Part shown: in pieces, positions 1-6,123 of the stretch
How positions within the stretch are numbered: position 1 is the stretch's first letter
How the letters are laid out: each line of letters opens with the position of its first letter
Source of the DNA: Pseudomonas gingeri
GTDB lineage: Bacteria; Pseudomonadota; Gammaproteobacteria; Pseudomonadales; Pseudomonadaceae
DNA length: 61,156 nt
Direction of reading: 5' to 3'
Assembly: GCF_013385425.1 (NCBI RefSeq)
Contig: NZ_JACAQA010000014.1
Coordinates: 1 to 61,156, forward strand
The notes under the pieces: generated by a model
Told to the model about the DNA's origin: nothing
Seen by the model: only the letters and a program-made list of their open reading frames with translations
Databases searched by the model: none
Made by a program: the position numbers and the translations under genes

Positions 1-1
1 G

Positions 2-868
2 TTTTACATTGGCGATGACAAGGACTGGTCCCAGGACGAAATCGATGCGACCGTAGCCGATTACTTTGAGATGCTGAGGCTTGAAGCTGAACAGCGCCCC
101 TACAACAAAACCGAACACAACAGCGCATTGCGCACCCGCCTCAACGGACGAAGCAAAGGTTCGGTGGAGCTCAAGCATTCGAACATCAGCGCCATTTTGG
201 CCGGTCTGGAATTGCCATTTATTCAGGGCTACAAGCCCCGAGGCAACAGCCAGCTTTTGCTGCGTCAAGCGGTTCAGGCCTATGTCACAGACAACCGCAG
301 CGTCATGCACAAAGTTGTTGATGCACTGGAGGAAGTGAAGGCGCCCGGGGAAAAGACCTACACCGGCACCGTGCTGGTGGATGCGCCCAAGAAGGAAGCT
401 TTACTTCAGGCATCCGAAGCCGCATCGCGCATCCGCATACCCCGTAAGCTCAATTTCGCGGCACGTGACGAAGCCAACCGGCAACTGGGCCGCAGCGGAG
501 AGGAATGGGTCATCGGCTACGAGCACCAGCGGTTGCAGGAGGCTGGCTACCCCGATCTGATTCAGCAACTGGAATGGATATCGGACACCCGAGGCGACGG
601 CGCTGGATTCGACATTCTGTCGTTCGATACACCAGTGGACCATCGGTACATCGAAGTCAAAACCACCAACAATGGAATAGCGGCGCCCTTCATCATCAGC
701 CACAACGAGTTGCAGTTCTCAAAAGAGATGGATCAACAGTTCTTTCTCTACCGGGTGTTTGAGCTGCGCAACGCGCCCAAGCTCTTCATTCTGCGCGGGG
801 ATCTGTCGGATCAGTTGTACCTGAAGCCTTTGGATTTCAGGGCGAGCTTTCGAAATTACGTTGGCTAA
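2..868 (+). CDS. DUF3883 (NOV) domain protein, PD-(D/E)XK-like, 5' end outside window
   Basis: The frame is open to the window edge, so the true start lies upstream; the first in-frame ATG is at 71, but the residues coded before it (DDKDWSQDEI...) look like a normal N-terminal segment. The C-terminal third is a DUF3883/NOV domain. It carries a nuclease-like pattern: Asp in AGFDI (codon near 611) followed by Glu and Lys in YIEVK (codons near 653 and 659), the spacing expected for a PD-(D/E)XK core. DUF3883 domains are often linked to restriction or defence genes. The neighbours downstream are toxin-antitoxin and Schlafen-like remnants, consistent with an accessory island. Substrate and partner are unknown. 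Family call is good; nuclease activity is inference. Confidence 0.75.
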   Translation, partial: FYIGDDKDWSQDEIDATVADYFEMLRLEAEQRPYNKTEHNSALRTRLNGRSKGSVELKHSNISAILAGLELPFIQGYKPRGNSQLLLRQAVQAYVTDNRSVMHKVVDALEEVKAPGEKTYTGTVLVDAPKKEALLQASEAASRIRIPRKLNFAARDEANRQLGRSGEEWVIGYEHQRLQEAGYPDLIQQLEWISDTRGDGAGFDILSFDTPVDHRYIEVKTTNNGIAAPFIISHNELQFSKEMDQQFFLYRVFELRNAPKLFILRGDLSDQLYLKPLDFRASFRNYVG

Positions 869-919
869 ATTTTCAGCCGGCCAATCGCACTGAGTCAGTT
901 TTCAATCGGCACTGGCAGT

Positions 920-943
920 GACTTCAATGGTGACTTCCATGGT
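920..943. repeat. Two 12-bp units, EVT-type repeat relic
   Basis: Two tandem dodecamers (gacttcaatggt, gacttccatggt) of the same type as those inside the AlbA-family gene at 3661-3708. Read on the minus strand they encode TMEV-TIEV within a short open stretch (TTG at 988 to TGA at 902) ending ...EVTASAD. It may be the tail of a lost gene or an unannotated mini-ORF. Confidence 0.45.
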
Positions 944-1079
944 GCCAGAGCCTAGCCCCCGACCAAACGCGCGCAACACGAACCGCAAGACATTTCCCCG
1001 TCTCTATCGGATACTTCGCACGAAATTTAAGTCCCATTGGAGCTTAAACAGCTCTCCCCCCTTCGATTAGGCTGGTTGA

Positions 1080-1290
1080 GTCACGGGCGTTCCCGTGACC
1101 GAGTGTCAGAACTCGAACAACCAGGGCGCGGCACGCGCCATAGCTACCCGTAGTCGGCGCTTTTTGGCGTCTGGCTGCTGCATCTATGGTGGACCGCGCG
1201 AGGCAGGCTTCGGCCTGGCCGGTTTCCTTGGTTGCCGGTTTCTGACCCTCGTGCGGTCCGCCACCCTAACCGTGTCAGAACGGCGGATGG
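1080..1290 (+). ncRNA. Structured leader element, copy 1, with duplicated loop decamer
   Basis: Successive inverted repeats seen by eye: GTCACGGG/CCCGTGAC (1080-1099, loop CGTT); CGAGT/ACTCG (1100-1115); GGCGCG/CGCGCC (1125-1139); a wobble-rich stem about 1151-1180; then a branched domain closed by GGTGGACCGC (1188-1197) with GCGGTCCGCCACC (1253-1265), containing CAGGC-TTCG-GCCTG (1204-1217) and a CCGG/CCGG arm (1219-1238); finally CCGT/ACGG (1270-1283). The decamer GTGTCAGAAC occurs in the first variable hairpin (1103-1112) and again in the last (1272-1281). The element at 51916 has the same order, spacing and branched domain with different stems. A 68-codon frame runs through it (GTG 1095 to 1301) and reads CIYGGPREAGFGLAGF, recalling Ash-like proteins of phage C4 loci; I treat the RNA fold as primary. 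A role in controlling the gene at 1404 is inference. Confidence 0.55.
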
Positions 1291-1324
1291 CGGTTCCTTA
1301 ATCCAACCAGGGACCATAAGGAAA

Positions 1325-1411
1325 ATGACCTACCCTCCTTTTACGCACGGGCACCGCCCACACTGTCTGGCGTCAACATGGCTCGATCACGGAGAACACC
1401 TCCATGATTGA
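1325..1411 (+). CDS. 28-aa leader ORF upstream of the 173-aa gene
   Basis: ATG at 1325 preceded closely by AAGGA opens a 28-codon frame (begins MTYPPFTHGH, ends GEHLHD) that stops with TGA at 1409-1411, seven bases past the first base of the ATG of the next gene (1404). This gives an ATGATTGA overlap suited to translational coupling. An analogous 24-codon leader lies downstream of the second structured element (52156-52230), which supports it being real. The Shine-Dalgarno spacing is tight, only two or three bases. No family is recognised. Confidence 0.45.
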   Translation: MTYPPFTHGHRPHCLASTWLDHGEHLHD

Positions 1412-1925
1412 TCGCTCATTACTCTCCCGCTTGCCCATCCCCGCTCTGATCAAACTCGCCACCCTGAGCCACGACGAAGCGGTCGATCGGCTACGTCATG
1501 CCGCCCGGCTCTGCCTGGACGGTGCCCGCTCGCTAGCCTTTGAGGATCAACAACAAAAGGACTTGGCTGACAAACTGATCGAGGATGCCCTCGCGCTCTA
1601 CGATCTGGCCTTGCAGCGGCGGCATCCTCCGCCGCTATCCGATTCACCGGCCATGGTTCGCGTCAATGCCTCAACCGATTCCCCTTCTGTGCCACTTACA
1701 CCCTGGGATGATCAGTTTGCTCAGGAAATCGCCAGTGGAACCCGTTGCGCGGAGCGCTGGCTGGAGCGACAAAACACCCAGCCGTTGTGGTGGCAACTGA
1801 CGCAGGCGCGTATCAACCATCCGGAAGGGGATCGGCGCAATGCTTTCGAGGCGGGATTTTTGAGGAGATTGCAGCATCACTTGATTGCGGCACAGCGTCA
1901 GCATGTTCGAAGGTCGCCGGGTTAA
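1404..1925 (+). CDS. Hypothetical protein, 173 aa, behind structured leader
   Basis: Begins MIDRSLLSRLP; soluble, no signal peptide or membrane segment seen. The N-terminal ~75 residues are predicted mostly helical (LSHDEAVDRLRHAARLC...), followed by a Pro-rich link and a C-terminal helical part with WWQLTQARINHPEGDRRNAFEAGFLRRL. I do not recognise the family. Its start overlaps the leader ORF, and the structured RNA element sits directly upstream, so expression probably depends on that leader. A decayed copy of the WWQLTQARINH-coding stretch (1789-1816) recurs at 3081-3108 with 25 of 28 bases matching. No function can be assigned. Confidence 0.6.
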   Translation: MIDRSLLSRLPIPALIKLATLSHDEAVDRLRHAARLCLDGARSLAFEDQQQKDLADKLIEDALALYDLALQRRHPPPLSDSPAMVRVNASTDSPSVPLTPWDDQFAQEIASGTRCAERWLERQNTQPLWWQLTQARINHPEGDRRNAFEAGFLRRLQHHLIAAQRQHVRRSPG

Positions 1926-1943
1926 ACGCGCTGAGCGGTGGAC

Positions 1944-1967
1944 GACTTCCGCGGTGACTTCCGCGGT
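1944..1967. repeat. Two 12-bp units, EVT-type repeat relic
   Basis: Two identical dodecamers gacttccgcggt, encoding TAEV-TAEV on the minus strand, directly abutting the long palindrome that starts at 1963. They differ by one base from the units inside the AlbA-family gene at 3661-3708. No open gene surrounds them. Confidence 0.45.
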
Positions 1968-2010
1968 CGCCCATCAGGCCCCGACTACTCGGGGCCTGAT
2001 GGGCGACCGC
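1963..2010. terminator. Perfect 20-bp inverted repeat after the 173-aa gene
   Basis: Arms 1963-1982 and 1991-2010 (gcggtcgcccatcaggcccc and its exact complement) with an eight-base spacer. It lies 38 bp after the stop of the 173-aa gene, so it may end that transcript, but there is no T-run on either side. A recombination or protein-binding site is an alternative. Confidence 0.45.
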
Positions 2011-2125
2011 AGTTGATGAAGACGATGAGTACTCATGCAAAATGGGGCGCTATCAAGCCGAAACGCTAACCCACCATCACCTACTGATCAAAGGACGTCT
2101 TGGCATCATGTGCGGCACCGATGCA

Positions 2126-2716
2126 ATGAAAAAATTGACACCGGCACGAGCCCTCATCGCCGAGCTGGTTCGTCGCTACTGGGTTCTAGGGATGGAATGT
2201 AGCCTGCTTGAAATCCAAAAGCTGGCTTGGTTTCTCGAGCGCGCCATCGAAAAACTCCCAGGCACGGAGAATCCTTTAAATCTGCAGTTCGTCGCCCACA
2301 AATATGGACCTTATGCCAACCGCCTGGATCACCTGCTCGACAACCTCGACGGTAGCTACCTGCACTGCGATAAACGCATCAGTGATGCGGGCATCAACGA
2401 TGTGATCTGGTTCGATCAGGAACGAAAGTCCTTTTTGCAGGCCTACCTGAAGACTGAAGCCAAAGAGTTCACAAACGTCTTGGAAAGCACCACACAGCTG
2501 ATTGATGGTTTCGAATCGCCATTTGGTATGGAACTGTTGGCCACGGTGGACTGGTTGTTGTATCGCGAAAACGTGGAGCCGACTATTCCTGCGGTGCGCA
2601 AGGCTTTACAAGATTGGGAAGGTGGAGCAAATGCGGCCGCTCGTAAAGACAAGCTGTTCGACGATCAATCGCTTGAAATTGCTTTGAAACGATTGGCCGC
2701 CAGTAACCTGCACTGA
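2126..2716 (+). pseudogene. DarG C-terminal domain remnant (antitoxin without macro domain)
   Basis: From MKKLTPARALIAELVRRYW onward the protein matches the second domain of DarG, the antitoxin of the DarTG DNA ADP-ribosylation system: the patterns SLLEIQKLAWFL, FVAHKYGPYANRLDHLLDNLDG and GFESPFGMELLATVDW are typical of that C-terminal region. Full DarG begins with a ~150-residue macro domain that removes ADP-ribose from DNA. Here upstream sequence is a palindrome and repeat relic, and no macro domain or DarT toxin is present. The frame extends up to an ATG at 2042, with others at 2108 and 2126; none has a clear ribosome site. So this is either a decayed antitoxin or a stand-alone domain kept for another job. 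Domain identity is fairly sure from memory of the family; the pseudogene label is inference. Confidence 0.65.
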
Positions 2717-2804
2717 ATCCAAGGCCTCTGTCAGGCGACCTTATCCACAAGTGAATGATAGCGGTGAGTGCATAACCGGACAGAGCTGTTAGCTGAGTGG
2801 AAAA

Positions 2805-3074
2805 ATGACATCCATGAAACGCCCTCGCCTGCAGGCTGTGCAGGCACACCCGGATTTCACGCTGAAGCTGACCTTTGTGAACGGGCAGGTTTTCGACCTG
2901 GATCTGAACGACGATATCAAGCACTACCCGGGCTTGAAGCCATTGCACGATTCCAAGGCATTCGCTGGTGCTGCCATTGGCAACGATGGCTGGACCGTTG
3001 AATGGACGGAACTGGATATTCAGATCGGGGCTGACACACTGTACCTGGACGCCTTGGGGCGGCAAACCACCTAG
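2805..3074 (+). CDS. DUF2442 domain protein
   Basis: An 89-residue protein with the DUF2442 pattern: a strand-rich start (FTLKLTFVNGQVFDLDLNDDI), the central LKPLHDSKAFAGAAIGNDGWTVEW and the end IQIGADTLYLDALG. The two starts are ATG 2805 and ATG 2814; GAGTGG lies just upstream of the first. DUF2442 genes often pair with DUF4160 in toxin-antitoxin-like operons; no DUF4160 partner is seen here, so it is an orphan. Function unknown. Confidence 0.75.
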   Translation: MTSMKRPRLQAVQAHPDFTLKLTFVNGQVFDLDLNDDIKHYPGLKPLHDSKAFAGAAIGNDGWTVEWTELDIQIGADTLYLDALGRQTT

Positions 3075-3080
3075 CCACTT

Positions 3081-3108
3081 GGTGGTGACTGACGCAGGCA
3101 CGTATCAA
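3081..3108 (+). repeat. Relic of the WWQLTQARINH-coding stretch of the 173-aa gene
   Basis: This 28-base segment matches 1789-1816 with three mismatches but is out of frame and lies just after the DUF2442 stop codon. Similarity weakens quickly on both sides. It looks like a leftover of duplication or of a lost paralogue. Confidence 0.4.
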
Positions 3109-3112
3109 AAAA

Positions 3113-3415
3113 TCAGTCGTCCTCCCGCTCGTCCTTCACTCGAGTGGTCAGGAGTATGTCCAGTACCTTCATCACCGCCAGCACAGTGCTCAAATCAGGA
3201 TCGCCCCTGTCGCCAAATGAACGAGCAAGATGCTCCACGGACAGTCTCGACTCACGGGCCATCTTGTCCACACCATAAGCGCGAATCACGACACCGAAGG
3301 CTTCAGCCGCATCGTCAATGCTGCCACCCTCCAATGAACCCGATAGAAAAAGGGAAATATGCTCCCGATCTCGAAACTCTATCGGGGAATCATCACCATT
3401 CAAAAAATCACACAC
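3113..3415 (-). CDS. Putative addiction-module antidote protein (orphan)
   Basis: A 100-residue protein in the helix-turn-helix antidote family (the HigA-like 'putative addiction module antidote' group): ISLFLSGSLEGGSIDDAAEAFGVVIRAYGVDKMAR followed by the recognition part LSVEHLARSFGDRGDPDLSTVLAVMKVLDILLT. Start is GTG at 3415; no better start is visible. It lies 23 bp downstream of the AlbA-family gene on the same strand and is probably cotranscribed with it. The usual RelE/HigB-type toxin is absent on both sides. It may act as a regulator of the upstream gene or be a leftover antitoxin. Family call is good, role unknown. Confidence 0.7.
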   Translation of the reverse strand: MCDFLNGDDSPIEFRDREHISLFLSGSLEGGSIDDAAEAFGVVIRAYGVDKMARESRLSVEHLARSFGDRGDPDLSTVLAVMKVLDILLTTRVKDEREDD

Positions 3416-3438
3416 TCTTCAGCCCCAACGGAACACGT

Positions 3439-4983
3439 CTATTTTTTCAGCTCAACCGCCAACCAGCGTTGGCCTTCGTCAGTCAACCGATAACGTTGCA
3501 ACCGACTCTTCGGTTGGTCAGGCAACGTCATTTCCATATAGCCGGCAGCGAGCGCAGGTAGAACGTAGGCTTTGCGAAAGTACTCTGCATGCTTCAAGCC
3601 CATGGCGCGCTGTAATTGCTGTCGACTCATTTCTCCCTTCACCACCTTGAGCAAGGCAGCGACTTCCGCGTTGACTTCCGCGTTGACTTCCGCGTTGACT
3701 TCCACGGCCGCACTGTCTGGCACCTGAGCACGCGGGTGCGCTGGCAGCCGCACAACATAGGAAAGCCGCTCGTCATCGGTTTCAAACAATGGCGCAGGCG
3801 AACCATTGACAGCCATCACCTTGAGTATTTTCGGAATGCCCGTCGAACGACCTTCAGTCAGGTCTAGTTCCTTAAGAAACTCGCCAATGCGTCGATTACG
3901 ATAGCGGCGGCTCACCACCCGACCGGCCTGAAAGTCTTCCAGGCGGATGGAGCGATCAGGTCCCGGAAAGCTCAAAATGACTAATTCGTCGCGGCTGATA
4001 CGAACCTCAATCGGTTCCCGCTCTTCATAAGATCGGTGATACACCGCATTGACCAGGGCTTCTTCAACCGCTGCGAAAGGGAAGTTCCAGAACCGCGTGG
4101 CCTCGGCACGATCCGGGTGCTTGATCACCGTCTCTTGCAAGTAATTACGCTGAATAAAGCCCAGCGCGTCGCGGATCATACTGGCCAATGGGCCTTTGAA
4201 GATTTTCTCGTCGAAGCGATCCCCGCCCGGCCCATCAGGAAACCACAGCACATCAATCTGAGTACCTGGGAAAAAGCGCTCGGGCGACTCATTGAAAAAC
4301 AGCAAACCAATGTTCTTCGGCCAAGGCGACTCCACTGGACCGCCGACCACATTCATCTGCCGCCCCAGCGCCTCGACAGACAAGCTCGCAGCTTCATCTG
4401 CCAACGCACTGCCCACTTCCTGCAAGAACTCCTGCATCAACGGCTTCGACAGTTCGGTGACACGCGCTCTCTGATGAAAGCGATCATCAAACGGCACCTT
4501 AGCAGTGAGGCTCAATAGTTCCTGCTCGACCTCGCCCTTGGCCTCCACCGTGCTACTAAAGCGGCGGATGTAGTAATGCCAGACTTTCTGCTTGGCGGTC
4601 ACAGAGGCTGGTGCCTTGTAAGGCCGGTTCTGTCCGCCGGGTGCCCATAAAACGATCAGATTACGACCTTCGACCCGTTCCACACTGAGCACCGGAAAGT
4701 ACGCGGGTTGAATCAACTGGCAGGCCGCCAGTAATTCCTGCTGGATTTTATCCAGTTGATTATCGGCCAGGCCCATAGGAGGAAACAGCGGCTGACCGTC
4801 TGTATCACAATCCTGCCCAATGACCACATAGCCGCCACCCAGGTTTTCAAAGTCATTGGCGAAAGCGCAGAGCGTGCGCAGGATAGCGTCAGGATTCCAG
4901 CCCGTTTTGTACTCGATGCGCTCGCCTTCAACCGTGCGTTGGCGCAACAGGTCATCGAGATTAATGGGCAGTTTATTAGGCAT
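3439..4983 (-). CDS. AlbA_2/Schlafen-domain ATP-binding protein
   Basis: Start taken at ATG 4983; an in-frame TTG at 5001 is a weaker alternative. The 514-residue protein has an N-terminal AlbA_2 (Schlafen AAA_4-like) domain (about residues 15-140; EGERIEYKTGW, NLGGGYVVIGQD), a histidine-kinase-type ATPase fold further on (FPFAAVEEALVNAVYHRSYEE is the N-box) and a C-terminal winged helix for DNA (MSRQQLQRAMGLKHAEYFRKAYVLPALAAG). Between the ATPase part and the winged helix lies a tandem EVNAEVNAEVNAEV linker coded by four 12-bp units. Such proteins are common in Pseudomonas accessory regions and are thought to be regulators or defence-linked, without a settled function. An antidote-like gene follows on the same strand. 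Confidence 0.75.
   Translation of the reverse strand: MPNKLPINLDDLLRQRTVEGERIEYKTGWNPDAILRTLCAFANDFENLGGGYVVIGQDCDTDGQPLFPPMGLADNQLDKIQQELLAACQLIQPAYFPVLSVERVEGRNLIVLWAPGGQNRPYKAPASVTAKQKVWHYYIRRFSSTVEAKGEVEQELLSLTAKVPFDDRFHQRARVTELSKPLMQEFLQEVGSALADEAASLSVEALGRQMNVVGGPVESPWPKNIGLLFFNESPERFFPGTQIDVLWFPDGPGGDRFDEKIFKGPLASMIRDALGFIQRNYLQETVIKHPDRAEATRFWNFPFAAVEEALVNAVYHRSYEEREPIEVRISRDELVILSFPGPDRSIRLEDFQAGRVVSRRYRNRRIGEFLKELDLTEGRSTGIPKILKVMAVNGSPAPLFETDDERLSYVVRLPAHPRAQVPDSAAVEVNAEVNAEVNAEVAALLKVVKGEMSRQQLQRAMGLKHAEYFRKAYVLPALAAGYMEMTLPDQPKSRLQRYRLTDEGQRWLAVELKK
3661..3708 (-). repeat. Four in-frame 12-bp tandem repeats in the AlbA-family gene
   Basis: Three identical units gacttccgcgtt followed by gacttccacggc. 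On the coding strand they give repeats of Asn-Ala-Glu-Val. The unit length keeps frame, so copy number could change without breaking the gene. Related pairs lie at 920-943 and 1944-1967. Confidence 0.8.
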
Positions 4984-5177
4984 GGTAGGCGCGGCTTCCA
5001 ATAGATCGACCTGGGTCGGGACTTTACCGATTATGGGAGGAGCCGGCCCAGCGGCGTATGCTGACTTGCCCCTCTTTACCTTAGCCGCGCATCGTTAACC
5101 ATCACACAGAGACTGTCTGTCGCCCAACATCCTCGTCGAGCATCAGCATTTGGGACCAGATAAGAGCGAAATTTCCG

Positions 5178-5280
5178 ACGTGTCGCTAAAACTCGATTTC
5201 AGCGACACGTTCCTCCCTCATGTCGCCGTCAGCGACATATCCTCATCACGTGTCGTCAAAACCGCAAAACAGCGACACGT
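5178..5280. repeat. Three tandem TGTCGC/GCGACA palindromes
   Basis: In the 300-bp gap between the AlbA-family start and magF: acgtgtcgct...agcgacacgt (5178-5187/5201-5210), atgtcgc...gcgacat (5220-5226/5232-5238) and acgtgtcg...cgacacgt (5248-5255/5273-5280). They share one core and are roughly evenly placed. They could be operator sites, a recombination site or a small structured RNA. I see no gene in 5002-5301. Confidence 0.55.
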
Positions 5281-5301
5281 TAGGCCAGGACCGGGGCATT
5301 C

Positions 5302-6120
5302 TCAGGGATAACTAAACCGCCTAGCCAACGTCAGCTCCCCCGGAGCCCGCATCGGCACAATGAACGACTCCATCTTCTCGTTCACCGTCCCCTCTTCTGT
5401 AATCACCGTGACCTTCGCCGTGGTCAGAGGCTGCACGGCATTTTCCTGCCCGCCGCTCTCGTCATCGTCACTGCGATAACCGCCACCGAAGTAGTTCACA
5501 TAGATCAGGTACTGGCCTTTGATCGGTGCGGGCATGGAGAAAATCTCCGGGCCGTAACCCGTGGTCACATCCACATCCAACGCCGCGCCATTGGGAGCGA
5601 CCCGGTCTCCATACCAGATATGCGCGCCATCCGGCGTCACCACATGCAGGTCCAGGTCGGTGCCGTCCGTATCCCACGACAACAGAATCCGCAACTTGGC
5701 CGGCGTAGCACCACCGCCCACATTCAGAAACTGCACGCGCTTGCGCTGCTGCCCATCCGGGCTACGTACTTCAACGCTGTTGCTCCCAGTGGGAAACGAA
5801 AACGGCCGATCAAAATTCCCCGACTCATCGATCTTCAACGGCATGCTCACGCCGTTGATGATCAGGTTCCCCGGCACCCTGGCGCTCTTCGGCGCGCCCT
5901 TGATCTGGCCCATGATCCGCGCCGTATCCGCCTGGCCCGCCGGGGTGTTGACCGACGAGGCCGGGTAGTTGACGGTCTGGCGGAAGTGTTCGCCATCCGG
6001 GGAGCCGGCGTGCCAGCCGCCCTTGGGGGTGTCGAGCTGGATGCCGCTGTCAGCATGGACCGCGTTCAGCACAACCAGGGCGCTGAGGAACAGGACTACG
6101 GTGGAGATGCGCAATTTCAT
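5302..6120 (-). CDS. magF: MagF-like DUF2135 (YfaP family) secreted protein
   Basis: Last gene of the six-gene alpha-2-macroglobulin operon. A 272-residue protein with a signal peptide (MKLRISTVVLFLSALVVLNAVHA) and a C-terminal DUF2135 domain (LRILLSWDTDGTDLDLHVVTPDGAHIWYG ... GQYLIYVNYFGGG), a beta-sandwich type found in YfaP. It is paralogous to the first gene of the operon (14747-15538). The gene starts 3 bp after the stop of the upstream gene, so they are cotranscribed. Periplasmic or outer-membrane location is expected; in P. aeruginosa the Mag proteins are reported to form a periplasmic complex with the macroglobulin. The symbol follows P. aeruginosa order and is inferred. Confidence 0.8.
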   Translation of the reverse strand: MKLRISTVVLFLSALVVLNAVHADSGIQLDTPKGGWHAGSPDGEHFRQTVNYPASSVNTPAGQADTARIMGQIKGAPKSARVPGNLIINGVSMPLKIDESGNFDRPFSFPTGSNSVEVRSPDGQQRKRVQFLNVGGGATPAKLRILLSWDTDGTDLDLHVVTPDGAHIWYGDRVAPNGAALDVDVTTGYGPEIFSMPAPIKGQYLIYVNYFGGGYRSDDDESGGQENAVQPLTTAKVTVITEEGTVNEKMESFIVPMRAPGELTLARRFSYP

Positions 6121-6123
6121 GGC

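Noticed and set aside
3661..3708. CRISPR-like repeat array
   Set aside because: The 12-bp units are directly adjacent without spacers and code an in-frame peptide repeat.
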